Source of the DNA: Anaerolineales bacterium
GTDB lineage: Bacteria; Chloroflexota; Anaerolineae; Anaerolineales; Villigracilaceae
Reading direction: 5' to 3'
Assembly (NCBI GenBank): GCA_028689195.1
Contig: JAQTWR010000210.1
Span: 1 to 5,693, forward strand
Length of the DNA stretch: 5,693 nucleotides
Shown: positions 1-5,693 of the stretch, in pieces
Position numbering within the stretch: the stretch's first letter is position 1
Layout of the letters: each line of letters begins with the position of its first letter
Made by a program: the position numbers and the translations under genes
The notes under the pieces: model-generated
Told to the model about the DNA's origin: nothing
The model's input: the letters and a program-made list of their open reading frames with translations, nothing else
Databases searched by the model: none

Positions 1-1023
1 TCCTCTCCCATCCTCATCACCGGCGCAAGCGGATTTGTCGCGCTGCATACCATTATTCAAGCGCTTCAGCAGGGATATAAAGTCCGCGCTACGCTGCGAA
101 ACCTTGCGCGCGAAACCGAACTCCGCGCAATTGTCGCAAAATTTGCGGACGCAAAAGACAATCTTGAATTTGTCGTTGCCGACCTCATGCAAGATTCAAA
201 TTGGGACGAAGCCATGCGCGGCTGCGAATACGTTCTGCACGTCGCTTCGCCTTTTCCGCTGTTCGAGCCGAAGCATGAAGACGAGTTGATTCTCCCCGCC
301 GTGCAAGGGACTCAGCGCGTGCTGCGCGCCGCGCACAACGGGAACATAAAGCGCGTGGTCGTCGTCTCTTCGTTGGCTGCTGTATATTCCGGTCGCAACG
401 GCGAGAACAGAATCTTCGACGAAAACGACTGGTCAATGGTCGAGAACAATATCGGCGCGTACGCCAAGAGCAAAACCCTCGCGGAGCGCGAAGCGTGGAA
501 CTTTATCAACGGCGCGGAAAACATCAACAAGATGGAAATGGTCGCGATCAATCCGCCGCTGATTTTGGGACCGATTCTCGACGCGCAAAACCATACGTCC
601 ATCGAGTTGATTCGCGTCTTCATGCGCGGAGAAGTCCCCGGCGTGGCGAAAATCAAAATGGGAATCGTAGACGCGCGCGACGTCGCATCCGCGCTTTTGT
701 TGGCGATGGAAACTCCCGAAGCGGCAGGTCGGCGCTTTTTGTGTTCCGCCGCGACGCTTTGGTACAAAGAAATCGCGGAAATTCTTCGCAGAGAATATTC
801 CGCGCGCGGATATAAGAAAATCCCGCGCATTGAATTCCCAAGTTTCGCCGTGCGCCTGATGGCGTTGTTCGACAAAAAAATCGCCGTCGTCATCCGCGAT
901 TTGGATTGGGAGTATGACATTTCGAGCGAGGAAGCGAAGCGCGTCCTCAAATGGAATCCGCGCTCGAAAGAAGAAGCCATCCTCTCGATGGCGGAGAGTT
1001 TGATCGAACTTGGGCTTGTGTAA
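1..1023 (+). CDS. Extended SDR NAD(P)-dependent oxidoreductase (aldehyde reductase / dihydroflavonol-4-reductase-like), 5' partial
   Basis: Cytoplasmic NAD(P)H-dependent reductase or dehydrogenase of the extended SDR superfamily; the substrate cannot be told. The reading frame is open from base 1 and gives 340 residues before TAA, close to the usual 330-350, so only a few N-terminal residues are missing. Residues are counted from base 1. The nucleotide-binding turn is ITGASGFVALH (6-16), the TGxxGFxA form seen in Gre2-like and bacterial aldehyde reductases rather than the TGxxGxxG of classical epimerases. VLHVASPFP lies near 79-87, the active-site serine strand VVVVSSLAA near 119-127, and the catalytic YxxxK is YAKSK at Tyr154/Lys158. 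INPPLILGP (183-191) matches the conserved NPxxxxGP element after the active site. The C-terminal substrate half ends with the usual helix (SMAESLIELGLV). The first ATG inside the window, at 187, is internal and not the start. The family call is secure; a nucleotide-sugar epimerase role is less likely. Confidence 0.9.
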   Translation, partial: SSPILITGASGFVALHTIIQALQQGYKVRATLRNLARETELRAIVAKFADAKDNLEFVVADLMQDSNWDEAMRGCEYVLHVASPFPLFEPKHEDELILPAVQGTQRVLRAAHNGNIKRVVVVSSLAAVYSGRNGENRIFDENDWSMVENNIGAYAKSKTLAEREAWNFINGAENINKMEMVAINPPLILGPILDAQNHTSIELIRVFMRGEVPGVAKIKMGIVDARDVASALLLAMETPEAAGRRFLCSAATLWYKEIAEILRREYSARGYKKIPRIEFPSFAVRLMALFDKKIAVVIRDLDWEYDISSEEAKRVLKWNPRSKEEAILSMAESLIELGLV

Positions 1024-1036
1024 TCAGCGGTAAAAT
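1010..1036 (+). promoter_or_regulatory. Possible sigma70-type promoter for the lipoprotein gene
   Basis: A TAAAAT hexamer at 1031-1036 resembles a -10 box, 29 bases before the ATG at 1066. The best -35 candidate, TTGGGC at 1010-1015, is poor and only 15 bases away, inside the end of the upstream reductase gene. The lipoprotein could equally be co-transcribed with that reductase, since the gap is 42 bases and no terminator lies between them. Weak call. Confidence 0.25.
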
Positions 1037-1048
1037 CATCGCAATAGA

Positions 1049-1056
1049 AAAGGAGA
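1049..1056 (+). promoter_or_regulatory. Strong Shine-Dalgarno site of the lipoprotein gene
   Basis: AAAGGAGA, with the AGGAG core at 1051-1055, stands 10 bases before the ATG at 1066. It fixes that start and is the best ribosome binding site in the window. Confidence 0.85.
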
Positions 1057-1065
1057 GAAAATCTT

Positions 1066-2010
1066 ATGAACAAAAAAATACGCCTTTTTAATTTACTGGT
1101 TGCCGCCGCCTTATTGATTAGCGCGTGCAACCTGCCCGCCAGCGGCAGCGCGGAAAATATCGCAGGCACCGCCGCCGCGCAGACGGTGCAGGCGCTGCTC
1201 AGCGCCACGCCTATTGTCACGCCAAGTTTCACGTTGGCTCCCGTTACGCCGACGTTGACTCCCATTCCCTTGCCGGTCAACACCAATACGCCTATCGCCA
1301 CCGCCACGTCGAATTGCAACGTCGCGCAGTTTATCACGGACGTGACCATTCCCGACGGCTCGATTATGACGCCCGGGCAAGTATTCTCCAAAAAGTGGCG
1401 CATCAAGAATGTGGGCTCCTGCGCGTGGAACGGATTCTCGTTTGTCTTCGACAGCGGCGATGCGATGGGCGGAGCCGCGTCTTCCGCGATTGCCGCGCTT
1501 AATCCGGGGCAGGAAGTTGACCTTTCGATTGATCTCACCGCGCCTTCTACGCCGGGAACTTATCGCGGTTATTGGCGTATCACTACAAACGCAAGCGTGC
1601 TTGTTCCCATTGTCAACGGCGCGCAGGGCGGCAGGTCTTTCTATGTGGATATTAAGGTGCAGAACGCGGTGACCACTACGCCCGTCACCCCGACCGCGAC
1701 GAATACGTCTCCTGCGCCCGTGTTTGCGGTGACCGGCGTCAGCTTTACAAATTCCGGCGTGTGCGGAGGGTTTACCGCTACAGCCAGCGTGACCGCTAAC
1801 GGCGCAGGCTCTGTGACCTATCACTTTGTCCGCAGCGACGGCGCTATTGACGGAGCGGCTCATGCTCCCATTGTCTTTGCCTCGGCGGGTACGCAATTAG
1901 CCGAGAGTTATACATGGACCGTTACGGCGCCCGGCACATATTGGATTGATATTTATATCGACACCCCCAACCATCAGCAATTCGGACGCGCCTCTTTCAC
2001 TTGTCCGTAA
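1066..2010 (+). CDS. Secreted lipoprotein with NBR1-type Ig-like domain and second C-terminal beta domain
   Basis: Predicted exported, lipid-anchored surface protein of 314 residues with no visible enzyme motif. Residues 1-20 are a type II signal peptide (MNKKIR charge cluster, hydrophobic core) ending in the lipobox ISA-C, so Cys21 should carry the lipid. Residues 22-83 are a low-complexity stalk rich in Ala, Thr and Pro, with TPTLTPIP-like repeats. Residues 84-198 match the NBR1 Ig-like domain family: CNVAQFITDVTIPDG, then PGQVFSKKWRIKNVGSCAW, then LNPGQEVDLSIDL and TPGTYRGYWRI. A second Thr/Pro linker spans about 201-218. Residues 219-314 form another beta-rich module with TVTAPGTYWIDIYID near its end; its Cys233 and Cys313 could pair. 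NBR1-Ig domains were named from the autophagy receptor NBR1. In bacteria they appear in secreted proteins, plausibly as binding or spacer modules; ligand unknown. The start is supported by a strong Shine-Dalgarno site, and a terminator follows 18 bases after the stop. Confidence 0.9.
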   Translation: MNKKIRLFNLLVAAALLISACNLPASGSAENIAGTAAAQTVQALLSATPIVTPSFTLAPVTPTLTPIPLPVNTNTPIATATSNCNVAQFITDVTIPDGSIMTPGQVFSKKWRIKNVGSCAWNGFSFVFDSGDAMGGAASSAIAALNPGQEVDLSIDLTAPSTPGTYRGYWRITTNASVLVPIVNGAQGGRSFYVDIKVQNAVTTTPVTPTATNTSPAPVFAVTGVSFTNSGVCGGFTATASVTANGAGSVTYHFVRSDGAIDGAAHAPIVFASAGTQLAESYTWTVTAPGTYWIDIYIDTPNHQQFGRASFTCP

Positions 2011-2028
2011 ACTTCAAAAAACAATCTT

Positions 2029-2072
2029 AATCAAAAATCTCCCTGCGGTTTTGCGCGGGGAGATTTTTGATT
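2029..2072 (+). terminator. Rho-independent, potentially bidirectional terminator
   Basis: The arms AATCAAAAATCTCCC (2029-2043) and GGGAGATTTTTGATT (2058-2072) are perfect 15-base complements. A T-G wobble (2044/2057) and GCG/CGC (2045-2047 with 2054-2056) continue the stem around a six-base loop, GTTTTG. The G+C-rich core is flanked by an A-run on the left and TTTTT on the right, so it could stop transcription from either side. It lies 18 bases after the lipoprotein stop and separates that gene from the glycosyltransferase pair. Confidence 0.88.
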
Positions 2073-2097
2073 GGATGCGATAAATTACGATTACAAT
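2067..2097 (+). promoter_or_regulatory. Possible promoter directly behind the terminator
   Basis: TACAAT at 2092-2097 resembles a -10 box. The -35 candidates are TTGATT at 2067-2072 (19-base spacer), inside the right arm of the terminator, or TTGGAT at 2071-2076 (15-base spacer). Neither spacing is ideal. A start of transcription about 7 bases after the -10 box would fall only some 5 bases before the ATG at 2109, which would make the message nearly leaderless. That agrees with the absence of a Shine-Dalgarno site there. A promoter is expected here because the terminator isolates the downstream genes. Confidence 0.35.
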
Positions 2098-2108
2098 TAC
2101 CGCCTGTT

Positions 2109-3617
2109 ATGAAACAAAATTTTTCCCCAACCCATTTTCTCCAAACCGCCGCGCTGATTTTGCTCCTCGCGCTTGGCTTGGGCATCCGTCTCTTTGACCT
2201 GACCGACCCGCCGCTGGATTTTCACTCCACGCGCCAGATGCTTTCCCTGAATAAAGCGCGCGGCATGTATTATCAAACGCTGCCAAACGCAGACGCCGAA
2301 CGGCGCAAGTTTGCCATTCAACAGTGGAAGTTTGCCGCCGAGGTCGAACCCGAATTTTTCGAGCGCGTCGTCGCCTTCACCTATCAATTCACAGGCGAAC
2401 AAACCTGGGTGGCGCGCGTCTACTCTTCGCTGTTTTGGACGATTGCCGCGATATTTTTATTTTTACTCGCGCGCGAATTCACCTCCGCAAACGGCGCGCT
2501 CGCATCTACTGCGGTATTTTTGTTTTTGCCTTACGCCGTCCTTGCCAGCCGCAGTTTTCAACCCGACCCGTTGATGGTTTCGCTGATTGTCATTTTTTGG
2601 TGGGCGGTTTTTCATTGGGCGAAGAATCCAACATCCTATAAATGGGCGATCCTCGCGGGCGCGTTTGGCGGATTTGCAATCTTCATCAAACTCGTCGCGG
2701 CGTTCTTCGTCATCGCCGGCGGATTAGGCGCGCTGCTCGGACGCGAATCGCTTTGGCAAACCCTTCGCCGTCCTCAACTTTATGCGATGAGCGCGTTGGG
2801 CGTTTTGCCCGGCGCCGCGTACATTGTGTACGGCGTATGGATTTCAGGCTATCTCGGTCAGCAGTTTGGCGGACGGTTCATGCCCGCGCTTTTTCTCAGC
2901 CCCGCGTATTATCTCGGCTGGCTCGGCGTGTTGAATCTTGTCGCGGGCGCGGTTCCGCTTTTGTTTGCGGCTCTGAGTTTTTATTTCGTCCGCGAACGCG
3001 CCGCATTTCGTTTTCTGCTTGGATTGTGGATCGGATACTTCGTCTTCGGGCTTTACTTTAATTATCACATTTCCACCCACGATTATTACAGCCTGCCCCT
3101 CGTCCCGATCCTCGCGCTTTCGCTTGCCCCGTTATTTGACTTTCTTTTCGAGTCTTTATCTCGAACCGAATTTTACGCGAAGCGGCGCGCGAAATTCCTG
3201 CCCGTTGTGATTCTTGCCTTCGGGTTGTTTCTTGCGGTTTGGAATATCCGCGCCGACATGAAGGCAAACGACTATCGCGCCGAACCCGCAAAGTGGGCGG
3301 AGATCGGCAGCGTGGTCGGACAAGACGCGCGCCTCGTCGGGCTGGTGCAAGATTACGGGATGCGACTCGCATACTGGGGTTGGCGTCCCATGACGGCGTG
3401 GTATCGCACTGGCGATTTTTACTACCACGAGCATCGCGGCGAGCAAATCGAATTCGATAATTTATTCGCCAATGAAACCGCAAAACGCGATTATTTCATC
3501 GTCACCGATTTTGACGAACTTAACAAACAACCTTTGCTAAAAGAACGCCTCTCGAAATATGCCCTCGCTTTCTCTGGCGAAGGATATGCAATCTTCGACC
3601 TTCGGAACTCTAAATGA
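2109..3617 (+). CDS. Polytopic membrane glycosyltransferase, GT39 / PMT_2-like (GT-C fold)
   Basis: Probable integral membrane glycosyltransferase of 502 residues. GT39/PMT_2 and ArnT relatives move a sugar from a polyprenyl-phosphate donor to a protein or lipid on the outer face of the membrane; donor and acceptor are unknown here. About ten hydrophobic segments are visible, roughly at 11-29, 104-121, 129-146, 153-170, 178-207 (perhaps two), 224-243, 267-293, 301-317, 326-345 and 363-378. The first outer loop after TM1 carries the acidic motif DLTDPPLDFHSTRQ (30-43), where the GT-C catalytic Asp is expected; Asp37 is my best candidate. SRSFQPDPLMV (147-157) and ISTHDYYSLPLVPILA (321-336) are characteristic of the PMT_2 group. 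Residues 380-502 form a soluble tail with WGWRPMTAWYR. I chose ATG 2109 over the in-frame TTG at 2067, because the latter lies inside the terminator stem and adds 14 non-membrane-like residues. No Shine-Dalgarno site precedes the ATG. The stop overlaps the next gene by ATGA. Confidence 0.8.
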   Translation: MKQNFSPTHFLQTAALILLLALGLGIRLFDLTDPPLDFHSTRQMLSLNKARGMYYQTLPNADAERRKFAIQQWKFAAEVEPEFFERVVAFTYQFTGEQTWVARVYSSLFWTIAAIFLFLLAREFTSANGALASTAVFLFLPYAVLASRSFQPDPLMVSLIVIFWWAVFHWAKNPTSYKWAILAGAFGGFAIFIKLVAAFFVIAGGLGALLGRESLWQTLRRPQLYAMSALGVLPGAAYIVYGVWISGYLGQQFGGRFMPALFLSPAYYLGWLGVLNLVAGAVPLLFAALSFYFVRERAAFRFLLGLWIGYFVFGLYFNYHISTHDYYSLPLVPILALSLAPLFDFLFESLSRTEFYAKRRAKFLPVVILAFGLFLAVWNIRADMKANDYRAEPAKWAEIGSVVGQDARLVGLVQDYGMRLAYWGWRPMTAWYRTGDFYYHEHRGEQIEFDNLFANETAKRDYFIVTDFDELNKQPLLKERLSKYALAFSGEGYAIFDLRNSK

Positions 3618-5056
3618 ACATTCGTGATTTTCTAAAAACAAACAAACTCTCGCAAATATCGCTGGCGCTTGGCGGCGCGGCATTTTTCCTTTTAATGCTC
3701 GTGTATTCTTATCAAGGCTGGTTCACCCGTTACATGGCGGATGATTACTGCAACGCCGTCCTGTTTTCAAACGACGCGCTCGGCGGACTTTTTCAGCGCT
3801 ACTTGACGGGCTTTGGCGGAAACCGTTATTCAAATATCTGGCTTGTCGGCCTCTCTGAATTTTTTGGCGGGATAAAAAGTATTCCATATTTGCCCGTGTT
3901 TCACATCATGTTGTGGGTCGTCGGTTTGATTTGGACAATGACCGAAATCAAAAAACTTTTGAAAGCCGATTGGTCTTTTGCAATGACCGTCTTTTTGGGA
4001 TTGTCCATCGGCTTTTTCACGCTCATTCAGGCGCCTAATCTTTACCAGACAATTTACTGGCGTTCTTCCATGTCCACGCATTTTGCGCCCGTTGTTTATG
4101 GAACGCTGCTCGTCGCTTATTTGCTCAATCAATCGCGCAAAGCGGACTTGCAAAAACTTCCCTTTTTGACATATCTGATCGCTTTTATTTCCGCGTTCAT
4201 CGTCGGCGGATTTTCCGAGCCAGCCGACGCGGTACAAGTGACCGTTCTGGCGCTGGCGCTCGCGGCGGTTTGGTTTCTTTGCAAATCGTCGGCGCGCAAA
4301 CAAATCCTGACCCTGCTTTCATGGACATTGTTCGCGGCGCTGCTCTCGCTCGTGGTCATGTCCGTCTCGCCAGCCAACAGCCGCAGGTTGGGCAGCGACC
4401 CGCACAGTCTGGTGCAAGTTGTTCTTGATTCGGCGCTGTACGGTTATATATTTATTTATAAAACCGCGCTTGAACTTCCCCTGCCGACTTTCCTTTCTGT
4501 CTTTGCGCCCGCTTTGTTGATGGGATCGTATGCAAAAAACGAATTATCCAAAACGCAGAAACGCAATCTGTTGTTGATTTTCGTCGCGGCTTTGTTGACC
4601 GCGTATTTGCTCATCGTCGCCAGTTTTTCGCCCAGCGCGTTAGGACAGGGCTACCCCGTCCTGCGGATGCAATTCTACGCGCGCCTCATTATGACCATCA
4701 GCCTCATACTCGACGGCGCGTTGATTGGCGTATTGTTCTCGAAGAAACTATCCCAGCCTGTTTTGCAAATAATAATGGTCGGTTTATTTTTCGCGGTCGC
4801 TGTGATTTATCCGTTTAGGGCGGTTGTCAAAGCCTGGAATGAAATTCCAAGTTATCAACTCCGCGCCCAAGACTGGGACGCGCGCAACGCGCACATCTAC
4901 GAACTCAAAGCGCAAGGACAAACCGATTTAACCGTCCTTCAATATGACGGCGTGTACGGCACGAAAGAACTCGACACCTATGAAACGCATTGGGTCAATA
5001 AATGCGCCGCAAAATATTACGGCGTAAATTCCATCCGCGCGATTTCGGATAAATAA
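3614..5056 (+). CDS. Polytopic membrane protein, DUF6056-like, probable GT-C glycosyltransferase relative
   Basis: Predicted 480-residue membrane protein with roughly 11 hydrophobic segments (first about 13-33, last about 382-402) and a soluble tail from about 403. The layout resembles GT-C enzymes: TM1 is followed by an outer loop with paired acids, RYMADDYC (39-46, Asp43/Asp44), then FGGNRYSN (67-74). Other elements fit my recollection of DUF6056-type proteins: IYWRSSMSTHFAPVVYG (147-163), GGFSEPADA (198-206), SPANSRRL (252-259, like PGNxxR), and the tail HWVNKCAAKYYGVNSI (459-474). I therefore infer a sugar-transfer role at the membrane, but no activity is known to me and the DUF assignment is from memory. 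The start overlaps the previous stop as ATGA (3614-3617), which implies translational coupling and explains the poor Shine-Dalgarno site (only GGA at 3604-3606). Alternatives are an O-antigen-ligase-like or flippase-like membrane protein, less likely given the DD loop. Confidence 0.7.
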   Translation: MNIRDFLKTNKLSQISLALGGAAFFLLMLVYSYQGWFTRYMADDYCNAVLFSNDALGGLFQRYLTGFGGNRYSNIWLVGLSEFFGGIKSIPYLPVFHIMLWVVGLIWTMTEIKKLLKADWSFAMTVFLGLSIGFFTLIQAPNLYQTIYWRSSMSTHFAPVVYGTLLVAYLLNQSRKADLQKLPFLTYLIAFISAFIVGGFSEPADAVQVTVLALALAAVWFLCKSSARKQILTLLSWTLFAALLSLVVMSVSPANSRRLGSDPHSLVQVVLDSALYGYIFIYKTALELPLPTFLSVFAPALLMGSYAKNELSKTQKRNLLLIFVAALLTAYLLIVASFSPSALGQGYPVLRMQFYARLIMTISLILDGALIGVLFSKKLSQPVLQIIMVGLFFAVAVIYPFRAVVKAWNEIPSYQLRAQDWDARNAHIYELKAQGQTDLTVLQYDGVYGTKELDTYETHWVNKCAAKYYGVNSIRAISDK

Positions 5057-5065
5057 TGTTACGCG

Positions 5066-5114
5066 CCCTCATCCCCAGCCCTTCCCCCACTGGGGGAAGG
5101 GCTGGGGATGAGGG
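5066..5114. repeat. Perfect 49-base palindrome with G-quadruplex pattern on both strands
   Basis: The left arm 5066-5089 and right arm 5091-5114 are exact 24-base reverse complements around a single C at 5090. In RNA this would fold as a 23-bp stem with a three-base loop. The right arm has runs of 5, 3, 4 and 3 G separated by 2, 2 and 4 bases (5092-5114), a canonical G-quadruplex pattern; the left arm gives the same on the - strand. No T-run follows, so it is not a typical intrinsic terminator. The arm beginning CCCTCATCCCCAGCCC resembles dispersed intergenic palindromes seen in many bacterial genomes. Only this one copy is in the window, so repeat status is inferred. Confidence 0.75.
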
Positions 5115-5126
5115 AACATATCGCGC

Positions 5127-5132
5127 AAGGTG
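5127..5132 (+). promoter_or_regulatory. Shine-Dalgarno site of the sulfotransferase gene
   Basis: AAGGTG stands 7 bases before the ATG at 5140, and an in-frame TGA at 5131-5133 excludes any longer start. The site lies only 12 bases after the palindrome, so folding of that element could affect ribosome access. Confidence 0.65.
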
Positions 5133-5139
5133 AATAATA

Positions 5140-5693
5140 ATGAATTTATCCAAATATCCAATTCTCGTCACGGGCGCGCATCGCAGCGGCACAACCTGGG
5201 TGGGGCGCATGTTGGCTTCCAACCCGCAGACCGCGTATATCAGCGAGCCGTTGAACGTTTGGCATCGTCGCGGAGTTTATCGCGCCGAAGTCAAACATTG
5301 GTATCAATATATTACGCCCGAAAACGAATCCCAATATTTCTCCGCGTTTCAAAATTTGCTTAACTTCAAATACCATCTCTTCGACGAAATCAAATCGCTG
5401 CGCTCGCGTAAAGATTTGCTCCGCATGGGACGCGACTTCGCGATTTTCACGAACGGCAAATTACGAAACCAACGCGCTTTGCTCAAAGACCCTTTCGCGG
5501 TTTTCTCCGCGCCGTGGTTCGCGCAAAAATTAAATTGCCGGGTTGTCTTCACGGTTCGACATCCCGCCGCGTTTGCCAGCAGTCTCAAGCGCCTCCAGTG
5601 GAATTTTGATTTCCACAACCTGCTCGCCCAACCTTTGTTGATGCGCGACCTCCTCGAAGTTGATCGCGCCGAAATGGAACTGATTCAGGCGGA
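5140..5693 (+). CDS. PAPS-dependent sulfotransferase family protein, 3' partial
   Basis: N-terminal 184 residues of a probable cytoplasmic sulfotransferase, which would move a sulfuryl group from PAPS to an acceptor; the acceptor is unknown. The frame is open to the window end, with no stop. The 5'-phosphosulfate-binding loop is clear: ILVTGAHRSGTTWVGRML (8-25), matching the family pattern (P/A)xRSGTT followed by a helix. The conserved LLKDPFAVFSAPWFA follows at 114-128. The 3'-phosphate-binding element is VVFTVRHPAAFASSLKR (135-151), with Arg140 and Ser148 eight residues apart, the spacing of the Arg/Ser pair that holds the PAP 3'-phosphate in this superfamily. The missing C-terminal part should complete acceptor binding; typical lengths are 250-350. 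It follows the two membrane glycosyltransferase-like genes on the same strand after 83 bases, so co-transcription is possible, though the palindrome could attenuate it. Sulfation of a glycan or lipid is the natural inference. Confidence 0.85.
   Translation, partial: MNLSKYPILVTGAHRSGTTWVGRMLASNPQTAYISEPLNVWHRRGVYRAEVKHWYQYITPENESQYFSAFQNLLNFKYHLFDEIKSLRSRKDLLRMGRDFAIFTNGKLRNQRALLKDPFAVFSAPWFAQKLNCRVVFTVRHPAAFASSLKRLQWNFDFHNLLAQPLLMRDLLEVDRAEMELIQA

Noticed and set aside
6..48. Ala in place of the third Gly of the Rossmann turn in the reductase (TGASGFVA) as a damaged site
   Set aside because: TGxxGF(I/V)A is the normal form in Gre2-like and bacterial aldehyde reductase SDRs, and YxxxK is intact, so this is a subfamily trait and not a defect.
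312..1538. Long open frame on the - strand (408 codons) running through the reductase and lipoprotein genes
   Set aside because: It lies antisense to two genes with clear family motifs and crosses the gap between them. Its translation is rich in Ser/Arg/Ala with no recognisable domain. G+C-biased codons on the + strand readily create such stop-free antisense frames.
1111..1896. Open frame on the - strand (261 codons) opposite the lipoprotein gene
   Set aside because: The product is extremely Arg/Gly/His-rich with no motif, and the + strand frame has a signal peptide, lipobox and Ig domain. It is a shadow of codon bias.
2067..2108. TTG start adding 14 residues to the GT39-like protein
   Set aside because: The TTG is inside the right arm of the terminator hairpin, has no ribosome binding site, and the added residues do not look like a natural N-terminus before TM1. 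ATG 2109 is preferred.
4443..4463. A/T-rich patch with TATATA and TTTATAA, promoter-like
   Set aside because: It encodes an in-frame membrane stretch (YGYIFIYK) of the DUF6056-like protein and no start codon with a ribosome binding site follows; ordinary coding sequence explains it.
5066..5114. Reading the palindrome as an intrinsic terminator
   Set aside because: The stem is strong but the following bases are AACATATCG, with no T-run, so it is listed as a repeat/structural element instead.
5130..5363. Small + strand frame (77 codons) at the start of the sulfotransferase region
   Set aside because: It overlaps the sulfotransferase in another frame. The sulfotransferase frame carries both PAPS-binding motifs and its own Shine-Dalgarno site, so the small frame is a shadow.

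Overview
The window reads as an ordinary-density piece of bacterial chromosome in which all five genes lie on the + strand. It is probably from a Chloroflexota bacterium, most likely class Anaerolineae. This rests on a lipoprotein with a Thr/Pro-rich stalk and an NBR1-type Ig-like domain (a combination common in that class), on the style of the large multi-membrane-span glycosyltransferase-like proteins, and on the codon use (frequent cgc, gcg, gaa). It is an inference, because no rRNA or other marker gene is present.

Layout. Positions 1-1023 hold an extended short-chain dehydrogenase/reductase (aldehyde reductase / dihydroflavonol-4-reductase-like), complete except for a few N-terminal residues lost at the window edge. 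After 42 bases with a good ribosome binding site comes a secreted lipoprotein (1066-2010). It has a lipobox, a T/P-rich spacer, an NBR1-like Ig domain and a second beta-sandwich-like domain. A strong hairpin terminator (2029-2072) closes this first transcription block.

The second block begins at 2109 with a membrane glycosyltransferase of the GT39/PMT_2 type. It overlaps by ATGA with a second polytopic membrane protein that looks like a DUF6056-type GT-C relative (3614-5056). A gap of 83 bases follows, carrying a perfect 24+1+24 base palindrome that also has a four-run G-quadruplex pattern on each strand. The last gene is a PAPS-dependent sulfotransferase (from 5140, cut off by the window end).

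Working together (inference): the two overlapping GT-C-like proteins probably transfer sugars from lipid-linked donors on the outer face of the membrane. A cytoplasmic sulfotransferase immediately downstream raises the possibility of a sulfated surface glycan or glycolipid. The first two genes have no evident functional tie to this set. I see no tRNA, rRNA, CRISPR array, transposase, integrase or phage gene. All intergenic gaps are under 100 bases.
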